DNA of 38,248 nt from the NCBI GenBank assembly GCA_934646175.1, contig CAKUEI010000004.1, positions 1 to 38,248 on the forward strand, given 5' to 3'. The position numbers were made by a program, and so were the translations under genes. Source of the DNA: an uncultured Oscillospiraceae bacterium. GTDB lineage: Bacteria; Bacillota; Clostridia; Oscillospirales; Oscillospiraceae. The notes under the pieces were generated by a model. The model saw nothing but the letters and a program-made list of their open reading frames with translations, made no database searches and had not been told where the DNA came from. The first letter of the stretch is position 1, and the number at the start of each line of letters is the position of its first letter. Of the stretch, positions 16,973 through 24,418 are shown in pieces.

Positions 16973-17788
16973 ATGACCGTAGAAGAACTGAACCGTTTCG
17001 GCGAAGAATTGGAATCCCTTCTGCTCCTGCGCTATTCTCCTATCGCGTTAAAGGTCCTGCATCAGGAAAGCGAGATCCCGGAGGGCACCCTTCGTCCCTT
17101 CCGTGACCGGGGGCAGCATCTGGCCATGTGTCAGGCATACGCCATGGTCCGGCGGGACCGGAAAGCCATCACCATGCTGGCGGAGGATCACTGGTGCGTC
17201 TGGCCGCTGGTCTCCTTTGGCATGAAGTCGGTCTCTGAGGAGATGGCGCAGGAAGCGGGCACAAAATTTTTCATGAAGGACCCGCAGAAAAGCCTTGCCT
17301 ACTTCCGGGAGGAATACCCCCGGCTGAACGACACCGGCGTCATCGGCTTTACCCTCGCTCCGCTGCGCAGCTGTAAGTTCGTCCCCGATCTGGTCACGAT
17401 CTACTGCCGCCCCGCCCAGATCCGCAGCCTTCAGATGGCAGCAAAGTTCCACAGCGGGAAAATGCTCTCCCTGAAGCTGGACCCGGTGGACTCCTGCGTC
17501 CATTCCTCCATCCCCGTCCTCAATGGGCAGGACTACAACATCACTTTCCCCGACCCCGGCGAGTATGAGCGCGCACTGGCCAATGAGGACGAGGTCATGT
17601 TTACCCTGAAAAGGGAAAAGCTGCCGGAAATTCTGGAGGCGCTGCGCTTTTTAAGTTCCGCCCATTTCGGGTATCAGGAACTCAGCATGTCCATGATCAC
17701 GGATTTCCCCCGCCCGGAATTTTATAACGACATGTTCGGCGCCTGGGGTCTTTCCACAGGCGAAGTCTGGCGCAAAGGCGAAGAATAA
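16973..17788 (+). CDS. DUF169 (COG2043) protein, first copy
   Basis: This 271-residue protein belongs to the uncharacterised DUF169 family. It aligns with the second copy at 18906 along its whole length. Shared stretches are A(M/L)CQA, EDHWC, CRP/NCS, DSC(V/I)HS and FPDPGEYERALA-like. Cysteines at 53, 75, 145 and 175, and His73, match those at 54, 76, 147, 178 and 74 of the second copy. Such a constant Cys/His set suggests a metal, Fe-S or haem site. No signal peptide or membrane segment is seen. The ATG at 16973 is preceded by AAAGGAGG; the open frame runs further upstream inside the GH13 gene but has no support there. It is first in a redox cluster. Molecular function is unknown. Confidence 0.85.
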   Translation: MTVEELNRFGEELESLLLLRYSPIALKVLHQESEIPEGTLRPFRDRGQHLAMCQAYAMVRRDRKAITMLAEDHWCVWPLVSFGMKSVSEEMAQEAGTKFFMKDPQKSLAYFREEYPRLNDTGVIGFTLAPLRSCKFVPDLVTIYCRPAQIRSLQMAAKFHSGKMLSLKLDPVDSCVHSSIPVLNGQDYNITFPDPGEYERALANEDEVMFTLKREKLPEILEALRFLSSAHFGYQELSMSMITDFPRPEFYNDMFGAWGLSTGEVWRKGEE

Positions 17789-17808
17789 CAGCATAGAAGG
17801 AGACATTT

Positions 17809-18240
17809 ATGCCGGAAACACAGCAGCAGGAGCTTGGCTACAAGCTCAAACGCATCTGCGACGAGGTGGAGCGCATGTCCAATCAGGACGTGGCAAAGCT
17901 GGACCTTACCTTTGTGCAGGGCACCATTTTGCTCTTCCTCTTCGAAAAAGGCGGCACCTGCGCCCAGTGCGAGGTAGAGCGCTACCTCGGCATTTCCCAC
18001 CCCGCCGTGGGCGGCATCCTGCGCAGGATGGAGCAGAAAAAGCTGATTCGCTGCGCCTTTGACGCCCAGGATAAGCGGGTGAAAAACGTCTATCTCACCC
18101 CCGCGGGCAAGGCGCTGTATCCCCAGGTCGTCACCATCCGCCATGAGGCCGACCGCAAGCTCAACCACGTCTTAACGGAGGAGCAGTCCGCACAGCTCCA
18201 CCGTCTTCTGGACCTGATCTATGACCATCTTTTCGAGTAA
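17809..18240 (+). CDS. MarR-family transcriptional regulator with a CxxC motif
   Basis: The 143 residues show the MarR layout: N-terminal dimerisation helices, a winged helix-turn-helix (about 52-98) with ISHPAVGGILRRMEQKKLI as recognition region and the DKRVKNVYLTPAG wing, and C-terminal helices. The wing sequence is the usual D-x-R motif. A CAQC at 51-54 sits at the entry of the DNA-binding domain, with further cysteines at 17 and 82, which would suit a thiol-based redox switch. It is the second gene of the cluster, 20 bases after the first DUF169 gene, with AGAAGGAGA before the ATG. It probably controls the promoter at 16884 through the palindrome at 16919. Confidence 0.92.
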   Translation: MPETQQQELGYKLKRICDEVERMSNQDVAKLDLTFVQGTILLFLFEKGGTCAQCEVERYLGISHPAVGGILRRMEQKKLIRCAFDAQDKRVKNVYLTPAGKALYPQVVTIRHEADRKLNHVLTEEQSAQLHRLLDLIYDHLFE

Positions 18241-18251
18241 TCTCCCCAGTC

Positions 18252-18286
18252 AACATGTTCGCAAAGTGCCCTGATAAGCGCTTTAT
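18252..18286. promoter_or_regulatory. two short palindromes upstream of the C_GCAxxG_C_C gene
   Basis: AACATGTT (18252-18259) and the ATAAGCGCTTTAT stretch (about 18274-18286, core AAGCGCTT) lie in the 85-base gap after marR. The first shares the AAC-NN-GTT core with the operator candidate at 16919. No clear promoter is seen, so this could be a secondary operator or chance. Confidence 0.3.
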
Positions 18287-18325
18287 GGGTAAGAAAGAGT
18301 TTTTGAAAGTGAGGTTTTGTTCCCT

Positions 18326-18829
18326 ATGACCCAGGAAGAAAAAAAGGCCATTATCGACAAAGTGGTGGCGACCGCCGTCGCCACCCAGATCCGGGACGAC
18401 GTCTGTTCCCGCAGCACCATGTACGGACTTCAGACGCAGTTCGATTTTATCTCCGATGAGATGGTCACCGCTACCGCCTCTCTCTGCGGCGGCACCGGCA
18501 GCGGCAGCGGCAGCTGCGGTGCCTACTGCGCCGGTCTTCTGGCCGTCGGGCAGAAGTTCAACTCCACCATGGAGGAGGAGCTGAAAGACGAAGCGGCCTT
18601 CGGGAAGACCGCCGCCGCCTTCACGGAATACCGCGAGCGCTTCGTGAAGGAAATGGGCACCATTCTCTGCCCCAAAATTCACGAAAAGCTCTTCGGCAAA
18701 GCCTATGACCTGACCGACCCCAAGGACAGCGAAGAATTTTTGAACTTGCCCGGGCACGTGGAAAAATGCGGCGAGACGGTGGCCGTGGCCGCCCGCATCG
18801 CGGCGGAAATGCTGCTGAAGGACGAATAA
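18326..18829 (+). CDS. C_GCAxxG_C_C-type putative redox protein
   Basis: The 167-residue protein resembles the small cysteine-rich family named C_GCAxxG_C_C, thought to be redox active but without an assigned reaction. Cysteines lie at 27, 54, 64, 68, 115 and 148. The core LCGGTGSGSGSCGAYCAGLL has a Gly/Ser-rich run between Cys54 and Cys64 and CGAYCAG in place of the more usual CGAxxGA. It is soluble, with no signal peptide. The ATG at 18326 is used; GTGAGG lies eleven bases upstream and a TTG at 18317 is too close to it. An 85-base gap from marR contains two short palindromes. Context with a CoA-disulfide reductase points to thiol chemistry. Confidence 0.78.
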   Translation: MTQEEKKAIIDKVVATAVATQIRDDVCSRSTMYGLQTQFDFISDEMVTATASLCGGTGSGSGSCGAYCAGLLAVGQKFNSTMEEELKDEAAFGKTAAAFTEYRERFVKEMGTILCPKIHEKLFGKAYDLTDPKDSEEFLNLPGHVEKCGETVAVAARIAAEMLLKDE

Positions 18830-18905
18830 TTCCGCACTCGTCTTTTCCCGGGAAACCGGCTTTAGAAATGTACATCCAAACCGTTGTGTATAGGAGGGTT
18901 TTATC

Positions 18906-19721
18906 ATGTTTGACCACAAGGAAATGAACGCGCAGATCAAGGAACTCATGGGAATGCTGGACCTTACCCTGAATCCTCAGGCCATCAAGATGGTGGAGGA
19001 TGAGAAGGACGTCCCCGCCGACGCCATCTGGCCCCGCCGCGACAAAAAGATCCATCTGGCCCTGTGCCAGGCCATGGCCTGGACCAAGCGGGAAGGGAAG
19101 ACCGTTTTCGTCACCAAGGAAGACCACTGGTGCTGGAACCCCCTCATCGGCCTGGGCCACGTCAAGTGCGAGCCGGGCATGGACTCCTTTGAAGAAGTGT
19201 CCAAGAATCTGGGCATCGCCGACATGGACGCCGCCCGCGACTTCTTCGCCAAGTTCCCCAAGCTGGAGTACGGCAAGTACGCCGGCACCCTGATGGCCCC
19301 TGCCCAGACCGCCGCGTTTGAGCCGGACGTCATCCTCGTCAACTGCAGCAACAACTTCCAGCTGCGCACCATGATCTGGGCTATTAAGAGCCAGACCGGC
19401 AAGATGCTGGAGACCTCCTTCGACGCCATCGACTCCTGCATCCACTCCATCGTCACCCCCATGAAGGACAACGAATTCCGCATCACCATCCCCGATCCCG
19501 GCGATCAGGAGCGCGCGCTGGCCGACAGCAACGAAATCGTCCTCACCATTCCCACCAATCGTCTGGGCGAGCTGATGACCGGCATGCGTATGCTGGACAG
19601 CCGCGGCATCGGCTATCATGGCATGAAGGAAGAGATGAAGTACGACTTCGCCCGTCCCCCGTTCTATAACACCCTGTATCAGATCTGGGGGCTGGATCAG
19701 GGCGAGGACTGGGAGCACTAA
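18906..19721 (+). CDS. DUF169 (COG2043) protein, second copy
   Basis: Also 271 residues, and clearly a paralogue of the gene at 16973. It keeps LALCQAMAW (C54), KEDHWCWNP (H74, C76), NCS (C147) and DSCIHSIVTP (C178), and adds C88. The tail carries FARPPFYNTLYQIWGL, matching FPRPEFYNDMFGAWGL in the first copy. Retention of two diverged copies in one operon suggests a heteromeric complex or two substrates. The ATG at 18906 has TAGGAGGG upstream. A strong hairpin (19756-19784) separates it from the flavoprotein gene. The family has no established function that I know of. Confidence 0.85.
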   Translation: MFDHKEMNAQIKELMGMLDLTLNPQAIKMVEDEKDVPADAIWPRRDKKIHLALCQAMAWTKREGKTVFVTKEDHWCWNPLIGLGHVKCEPGMDSFEEVSKNLGIADMDAARDFFAKFPKLEYGKYAGTLMAPAQTAAFEPDVILVNCSNNFQLRTMIWAIKSQTGKMLETSFDAIDSCIHSIVTPMKDNEFRITIPDPGDQERALADSNEIVLTIPTNRLGELMTGMRMLDSRGIGYHGMKEEMKYDFARPPFYNTLYQIWGLDQGEDWEH

Positions 19722-19755
19722 GTCCCCGATCTCAAGTTCATCGGAAGCATCAAAA

Positions 19756-19784
19756 GGGTCCCCTCCGGCAAGCGGAGGGGACCC
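19756..19784. terminator. 12-bp perfect hairpin between the DUF169 and CoA-disulfide reductase genes
   Basis: Arms 19756-19767 and 19773-19784 (GGGTCCCCTCCG and its complement) enclose a GCAAG loop. No U-tract follows and the next ribosome binding site is ten bases away, so it is more likely an mRNA processing or stability element, or a partial attenuator, than a full terminator. Confidence 0.5.
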
Positions 19785-19806
19785 TGACAGGAATGGAGGA
19801 ATTCCC

Positions 19807-21447
19807 ATGAAAATTGTTGTGATCGGCGGCGTGGCCGCCGGCGCCTCTGCCGCCGCCAAGGCCCGCCGCACCGACGAGCACGCGGAGATCATCATTCTGG
19901 AGCAGGGGGAGTACGTTTCCTTCGCCAACTGCGGCCTTCCGTACTATGTGGGCGGCACCATTGAGGACCGTGACGACCTGATCCTGGTCTCGCCGGAGCT
20001 GTTCCGGGACCGATACCACATCGACGTCCGCCTGCAGCACAAGGTCACATCCTTCAATGCCGCGGAAAAGGTCGTCTGCGGCACCTGCCCGGAGGGCGAA
20101 TTTGAAGAGCATTACGATAAGCTCATCCTTGCCATGGGCGGCGAACCCATCCGCCCCCCCATGCCGGGAAGCGACCTGCCCGGCGTCTACAACGTCTTCA
20201 CGGTCCCCGATGTGGATGAAATCATGCTGGCCCTAGGCGACGGCGTGAAGAAGGCCATCGTGGTGGGCGGCGGATTCATCGGCGTGGAGACCGCGGAGGA
20301 GCTTTTGAAGCGCCATGTGGACACCACCCTGGTGGAGCTTGCGCCCCAGCTGCTGGGCAACTTTGACAAGGAATTTTCTCCCCCCATCGAGCGGCATCTT
20401 GAGTCCCTCGGCCTGCACATCTGCCTCGGCAAGTCCCTGACTGAGGTCAGGGGAGAGGGCCGCGTGCAGAAGGCCGTCCTCTCCGACGGCACCGTGCTGG
20501 ATACGGACATGGTCATTCTCGCTGTGGGCGTCCGGCCCCGCGTTTCCCTCGCCAAAGAGGCTGGTGTCCGGCTGGGCGAGACCGGCGGCATTCTGGTGGA
20601 CGGCGGCATGCGCACCAATCTGCCCGACGTTTTCGCCGCCGGTGACATTGTGGAGTCTCTGCACCTCGTCTCCCGCAAAAAGGTGAAGATCCCTCTGGCC
20701 GGAAGCGCCAACAAGCAGGGGAGAGTGGCCGGCGCCAATGCCGCCGGGGGGAATATGCTGTTCCGCGGCGTTCTGGGTACCGCCATCATCAAGGCGGGGG
20801 AGTTCAGCTGCGGCCGCACCGGTCTTTCCGAAAAAGAAGTCAAGGCTCTGGGCCTTTCCTATCAGGTGGCCTGGCTGCCCTCCAACAGCAACGCAAGCTA
20901 TTATCCAACGGCGGAAACGCTGATCGTCAAACTGATCTTCGAGACCCCCACCGGCCGCATTCTGGGCGCACAGGCCATCGGCCGTCAGGGCGTTGACAAG
21001 CGAATCGATGTATTTTCCACCGCCATGATGGGCAACCTGACGGTGTTCGATCTGGAAAACCTGGATCTTGCCTATGCGCCCCCCTTCGGCTCCGCCAAGG
21101 ACCCCGTCATCATGATCGGCATGGTGGCAGCCAACGTGCTGCGCGGGCAGGAAAAGCTTATCACCGCAGAAGCAGCGCTCTCCGCCGCGAAAGAAGATCC
21201 CAACGCCGTGATCCTTGACGTGCGCACGCAGGAGGAATACGATGAAGGGCATCTGGACGGCGCGGTGCTGCTCCCCGTGGACGAGCTGCGCGGCCGCCTT
21301 CAGGAGCTGGATCGGAAAAAGCGCTATCTGGTCACCTGCCGGGTGGGCGCCCGTGCCTGGCTTGCCTGCTGTATCCTGCAGCAGAACGGCTTCTCCGCCG
21401 AGAACATCACCGGTGGCTGGCTTGGCCACACCATGGAGCTGGACTGA
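19807..21447 (+). CDS. CoA-disulfide reductase/NADH-dependent flavoprotein fused to a rhodanese domain
   Basis: The 546-residue protein is a pyridine-nucleotide-disulfide oxidoreductase of the CoA-disulfide reductase type with a C-terminal rhodanese domain, as in the CDR-RHD/Npsr group that reduces CoA or other persulfides. An FAD site (IGGVAAGASAAA) opens the protein. The single active Cys is C42 in SFANCGLPYYVGG, and an NAD(P) site follows near 152 (AIVVGGGFIGVETAEELL). The rhodanese region (about 455-546) has its active Cys at 511 in TCRVGARAW. The ATG at 19807 follows GGAGG by seven bases. Sulfur or thiol redox in the cluster is the likely theme. NADH oxidase is the main alternative, but the rhodanese tail argues for sulfane sulfur. 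Confidence 0.9.
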   Translation: MKIVVIGGVAAGASAAAKARRTDEHAEIIILEQGEYVSFANCGLPYYVGGTIEDRDDLILVSPELFRDRYHIDVRLQHKVTSFNAAEKVVCGTCPEGEFEEHYDKLILAMGGEPIRPPMPGSDLPGVYNVFTVPDVDEIMLALGDGVKKAIVVGGGFIGVETAEELLKRHVDTTLVELAPQLLGNFDKEFSPPIERHLESLGLHICLGKSLTEVRGEGRVQKAVLSDGTVLDTDMVILAVGVRPRVSLAKEAGVRLGETGGILVDGGMRTNLPDVFAAGDIVESLHLVSRKKVKIPLAGSANKQGRVAGANAAGGNMLFRGVLGTAIIKAGEFSCGRTGLSEKEVKALGLSYQVAWLPSNSNASYYPTAETLIVKLIFETPTGRILGAQAIGRQGVDKRIDVFSTAMMGNLTVFDLENLDLAYAPPFGSAKDPVIMIGMVAANVLRGQEKLITAEAALSAAKEDPNAVILDVRTQEEYDEGHLDGAVLLPVDELRGRLQELDRKKRYLVTCRVGARAWLACCILQQNGFSAENITGGWLGHTMELD

Positions 21448-21477
21448 CCGCACAACAGGGAAGGAGTGAAATTTCAC

Positions 21478-22011
21478 ATGGCTGACTGTCAGGGCCTCAC
21501 ACACATTTATTACGGGGACGGGAAAGGGAAGACCACCGCGGCCTTCGGGCTGGCCCTGCGCTGCGCCGGGCACGAAAAGCGCGTGGTCATCGCCCAGTTT
21601 CTGAAGGGCACCCCAACCGGCGAGGTGACTGCGCTGGAAGCCCTGCCCGGCGTCACCGTGCTGCGAGGTGCCAAGGCGGTAAACAAGTTTACCTTTCAGA
21701 TGAACGAGGCGGAAAAGGCTGCCACCGCCCAATGCTGCTGCGACTTGCTCCATCAGGCGACAGCGCTTGCGGAAACAGCGCAAGCCCGTCTGCTGATCCT
21801 GGATGAGGTGATTGACGCCTGCTTCGGCTTTATACCGTTGCAAGAGCTGTGTTTCTTTTTAGACCACAAGCCCTCCGGGCTGGAGGTAGTGCTCACCGGG
21901 CACAGTCTGCCCCCGGAGTTGGCCCAGCGGGCGGACTATATTTCCCACATCGTCAAGGAAAAGCACCCTTATGACGCCGGGATTTCCGCCCGAAAGGACA
22001 TTGAGTTTTAA
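21478..22011 (+). CDS. cobO: cob(I)yrinic acid a,c-diamide adenosyltransferase (CobA/CobO/BtuR type)
   Basis: This enzyme transfers the adenosyl group of ATP to Co(I) of corrinoids. The 177-residue length and the P-loop GDGKGKTT (13-20), VVIAQFLKG and LLILDEVIDACFG are characteristic of the CobA/CobO class rather than PduO. The ATG at 21478 is preferred, with AAGGAG eleven bases upstream; a GTG at 21466 overlaps that site. It is the last gene of the rightward redox cluster, 30 bases after the CoA-disulfide reductase, which could supply reducing power; that link is speculative. It converges with the leftward cob operon at a shared terminator. Confidence 0.93.
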   Translation: MADCQGLTHIYYGDGKGKTTAAFGLALRCAGHEKRVVIAQFLKGTPTGEVTALEALPGVTVLRGAKAVNKFTFQMNEAEKAATAQCCCDLLHQATALAETAQARLLILDEVIDACFGFIPLQELCFFLDHKPSGLEVVLTGHSLPPELAQRADYISHIVKEKHPYDAGISARKDIEF

Positions 22012-22028
22012 AGCCTTCAAACGGAAGT

Positions 22029-22049
22029 CCGCTTCGCTGGGCTTCTGTT
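22029..22049. repeat. second copy of the 21-base intergenic repeat
   Basis: These 21 bases match 8112-8132 exactly, with partial similarity continuing a few bases on each side (TTGGT on the right). Both copies lie between genes and in the same orientation. The surrounding 22012-22138 has no gene. Confidence 0.55.
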
Positions 22050-22138
22050 GGTAAAAAGCTGCGGCGCGCCGAGAAGTGTTTTCTGTTTTCCGTCCTCTGC
22101 GGAGAGCGGAAACTCTACGAGGCCTGCACAAATCAAAA

Positions 22139-22170
22139 GAGGACGGCAGCAATGCTGCCGTCCTCCTTTT
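22139..22170. terminator. bidirectional terminator between the adenosyltransferase and phosphatase genes
   Basis: A 12-bp perfect stem (22139-22150 with 22154-22165, arm GAGGACGGCAGC) with a three-base loop is flanked by AAAA on the left and CTTTT on the right. It therefore ends transcription from both converging operons. Its right end abuts the stop of the leftward phosphatase gene. Confidence 0.85.
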
Positions 22171-22753
22171 AATTCCCGTATTCCTCCAGTACCCGAAGGG
22201 CAAAGGGGTCTTTCTCCGCCACCAGGCGGTAGCCGCCGCAGTTGGGGCGGATCCAGCCGTAATAGTCCCGCTCCGGCTTCCCGAATTGAGAGAGCAGCCC
22301 CATGATGGACCCGCCGTGGGACACCACGCCGATCCGCCGGTACCCGTGCGCCTCCGCATCCTGCATGATCTGCCACGCGCCCTCCGCCAGCCGGGCGGCG
22401 CACTCTTCCGGAGATTCCCCCACGGGGACGGAATCTCTGGTGTGGCCGTCCAGCCAGCGTTGATACATGGGATCGTCCTTCAACTCCTCGTGATTTTTCC
22501 CCTCAAAGGGGCCGAAATCCGTCTCCCGGATGGCGGGGATCAGCGTCTCACGCACCCCCGGCCACAGCAGGGCCGCCGTCTGGCGGCAGCGCAGCAGGGG
22601 AGAGACGTAAAGGTGCTCCACCTCCGGCAGGGTAGGGGATACCCGCCGCGCCAGCTCTTCGCCCTCCGCGATCAGCGGCAGATCGGTCACCCCGATAAAC
22701 CGGTGCTCCAGATTGCCCTGGGTGGTGCCGTGGCGCATCAAGATCCATTCCAT
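22169..22753 (-). CDS. cobC: histidine phosphatase, probable alpha-ribazole phosphatase (CobC-like)
   Basis: In the cobalamin pathway CobC removes the phosphate from alpha-ribazole-5'-phosphate or adenosylcobalamin-5'-phosphate. The 194 residues have the phosphoglycerate-mutase-type catalytic RHG (R7-H8-G9 in LMRHGTTQGN), the acid segment ETDFGPFEGK and the second histidine in VVSHGGSI. The ATG at 22753 has AAAGGAGAAGG upstream and overlaps the 3' end of the short CobU-like gene. The family is broad, so the specific role rests on the operon (cobT-cobU-cobS). Confidence 0.87.
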   Translation of the reverse strand: MEWILMRHGTTQGNLEHRFIGVTDLPLIAEGEELARRVSPTLPEVEHLYVSPLLRCRQTAALLWPGVRETLIPAIRETDFGPFEGKNHEELKDDPMYQRWLDGHTRDSVPVGESPEECAARLAEGAWQIMQDAEAHGYRRIGVVSHGGSIMGLLSQFGKPERDYYGWIRPNCGGYRLVAEKDPFALRVLEEYGN

Positions 22754-23118
22754 GGTCCTTCTCCTTTCAATACCGTGGAAATGCCGCAGCACAGGCGTTC
22801 CACCCGGTCCGCCCGCTCGGCCAGAAAACAGCACACCCGGCCGACGCGCTCCCGCCAGTCCCGCTCGGTCCGCTCCATGGGCACCACGCCGCAGCCCACT
22901 TCCTGACATAAGATCACCACGCCGGGATTCCGCCGCAGCAGCTCCTTTAACTCCGGCAAGGGGTCTTCCTGTTCCTTCAGCCAAGTCTCCAGCCCGGCGA
23001 AAACCGGCTTTTCCCACGCCTCTTCGGGCATACACGCAATACTGCCCGGCCCGGCGCCGGTCTTTTTCATGGCGTAGCTCAGCTTTCCCTGCCCCTTTCC
23101 ACCTACGATCAGCACCAC
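22738..23118 (-). CDS. short CobU-like protein (degenerate adenosylcobinamide kinase paralogue)
   Basis: This 126-residue protein shares two ends of CobU but not its middle. It starts with VLIVGGKGQGKL, a P-loop in which the usual Ser/Thr after GK is Leu, and ends with QEVGCGVVPMERTERDWRERVG and LAERADRVERLCCGI, which match the C-terminal CobU signature EVGxGxVP. The central part that carries the guanylated His in CobU is missing. The start is a GTG at 23118 or 23115 inside the end of cobS (10-base overlap); the ribosome binding site is weak. It overlaps the phosphatase start by 16 bases. The full CobU two genes upstream lacks the EVGxGxVP signature, so the two may act together. Confidence 0.75.
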   Translation of the reverse strand: MVLIVGGKGQGKLSYAMKKTGAGPGSIACMPEEAWEKPVFAGLETWLKEQEDPLPELKELLRRNPGVVILCQEVGCGVVPMERTERDWRERVGRVCCFLAERADRVERLCCGISTVLKGEGPWNGS

Positions 23119-23882
23119 AGCAAACCACCCACTTTCTGCCCCAGTACCAGAAACAGCACCATGGCGCATTCTGCAACCTGAAGGAAAAAGCCCGCCAGAT
23201 CGCCGGTGATCCCGCCGAACTGGCGGCGGGACATGGTCACATAGTAAAGGGCGGAAAGAAACGCCCCCGCCAGCACCCAAAGGGCCAGCCAGAGATCGGA
23301 TAGTCCCATCCCCAGCGCTGCGGCGAACACCCAGAGGAGCAGGATGACCCGCGCCTTTTCCCCGTCCATGGGCTGGGTGAACGAGGCCAACAGGCCGCTT
23401 CCCCGGGCATTGGGAAGGGAAGCGGCAAAAAAGCCGGACATGGCCCGGGACAAAACTGGCATCAGGGCGGCAATGCCGATCACGCCCGGCGCCGGTTCCG
23501 CCTCCCGCCAGAATACCAGCAGCGCCATCAGATAAAGGCAGCAGCAGATGATGGCAAAGGCCCCGGTGTGGGAATCCTTCAGAATTTCCAATTTGCGCTC
23601 CCGCGGCTGGTGGGAGGAAAGGGCGTCGCAGGTGTCGCAGAACCCGTCCAGATGAATGCCGCCGGACACCAGCACCGGCAAGATCAGCATCACAAATCCC
23701 CGCAGCAGGGGAGAGAAGCCCAGCACCGCCGAAAGGGCCCAGCCCGCCGCCATCAGAAGGCCGATGACCACCCCCACTACCGGAAAAAAGCAGAGGGCCC
23801 AGCTCAGGGATTTTTTATCCCACTCCACCATGGGGGCCGGGAGCTTGGAGTACATGGCGATGGCAATGAAAAACGACTTCAT
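23109..23882 (-). CDS. cobS: adenosylcobinamide-GDP ribazoletransferase (cobalamin synthase) CobS
   Basis: This integral membrane enzyme joins adenosylcobinamide-GDP with alpha-ribazole (or its phosphate) to complete cobalamin. At 257 residues it has about six membrane segments and the conserved GGIHLDGFCDTCDAL and KDSHTGAFAI stretches that carry the Mg/catalytic acids. The ATG at 23882 follows AAGGAGG and overlaps the cobU stop in an ATGA. Upstream in-frame codons run into cobU and are not used. Confidence 0.95.
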   Translation of the reverse strand: MKSFFIAIAMYSKLPAPMVEWDKKSLSWALCFFPVVGVVIGLLMAAGWALSAVLGFSPLLRGFVMLILPVLVSGGIHLDGFCDTCDALSSHQPRERKLEILKDSHTGAFAIICCCLYLMALLVFWREAEPAPGVIGIAALMPVLSRAMSGFFAASLPNARGSGLLASFTQPMDGEKARVILLLWVFAAALGMGLSDLWLALWVLAGAFLSALYYVTMSRRQFGGITGDLAGFFLQVAECAMVLFLVLGQKVGGLLWC

Positions 23883-24418
23883 GGTGTCGCCTCCTTTTTT
23901 AAGTAGAGCGGGATGCCGCACACGACCTCCCACACCTCGTCCGCTTCTTCCGCTGCGGCACGGTTCAAGTCAGAAAGGGCGGCGAGATATTCCTCGGTCT
24001 CCGGTGGGTACTGCTCCCCGTCCCGGAAGATATCGTTCCCCACCACCACCAGAAGGGCGGCCTTCTCCCGCACATGAGCAAGGCCGGAAAGCACCCGCTC
24101 CCGCGCTCCCTCCGTCGAAACGGAAAACCATTCGTTTGCAAAGAGATTCGTAAGGTCCTCCAGCAAAACGGCACTGTCCTCCGGCACGTCCAGCCCCGTG
24201 AGATCGGTGTCCCGCTCCGCCGTGAGAAACCCTTTCCCCATTCGCATCTCCCGGTGCCGTTTGATGCGGCGGGCGCTTTCCTCCCCGAAGGGCTGCATGG
24301 TGGCGAGATAGATCCGCTGCGCAAGGCCGCTTTCCACCACCTGCCGCTCCGCAAAGGCGGATTTCCCGCTGCCGGAGCCGCCGGTAACGAACAAAAGCCG
24401 GTTATTTGAGCTCTTCAT
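23879..24418 (-). CDS. cobU: adenosylcobinamide kinase/guanylyltransferase CobU
   Basis: CobU phosphorylates adenosylcobinamide and then transfers GMP. The 179 residues show the P-loop VTGGSGSGKS near the N-terminus, ATMQPFGEESARRIKRHREMR with the nucleotide-carrying His, and a CobU-like C-terminus AEEADEVWEVVCGIPLYL. The usual EVGxGxVP segment is replaced by GNDIFRDG, which is unusual, while the small paralogue downstream keeps it. The start is taken as the ATG at 24418, 17 bases inside the end of cobT; an ATG at 24424 is the alternative. Overlaps on both sides mean tight coupling in the operon. Confidence 0.9.
   Translation of the reverse strand: MKSSNNRLLFVTGGSGSGKSAFAERQVVESGLAQRIYLATMQPFGEESARRIKRHREMRMGKGFLTAERDTDLTGLDVPEDSAVLLEDLTNLFANEWFSVSTEGARERVLSGLAHVREKAALLVVVGNDIFRDGEQYPPETEEYLAALSDLNRAAAEEADEVWEVVCGIPLYLKKEATP

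Noticed and set aside
20233..21843. Long leftward open frame opposite the CoA-disulfide reductase and adenosyltransferase genes
   Set aside because: Antisense shadow of two well-supported genes, with no domain and no start signal.
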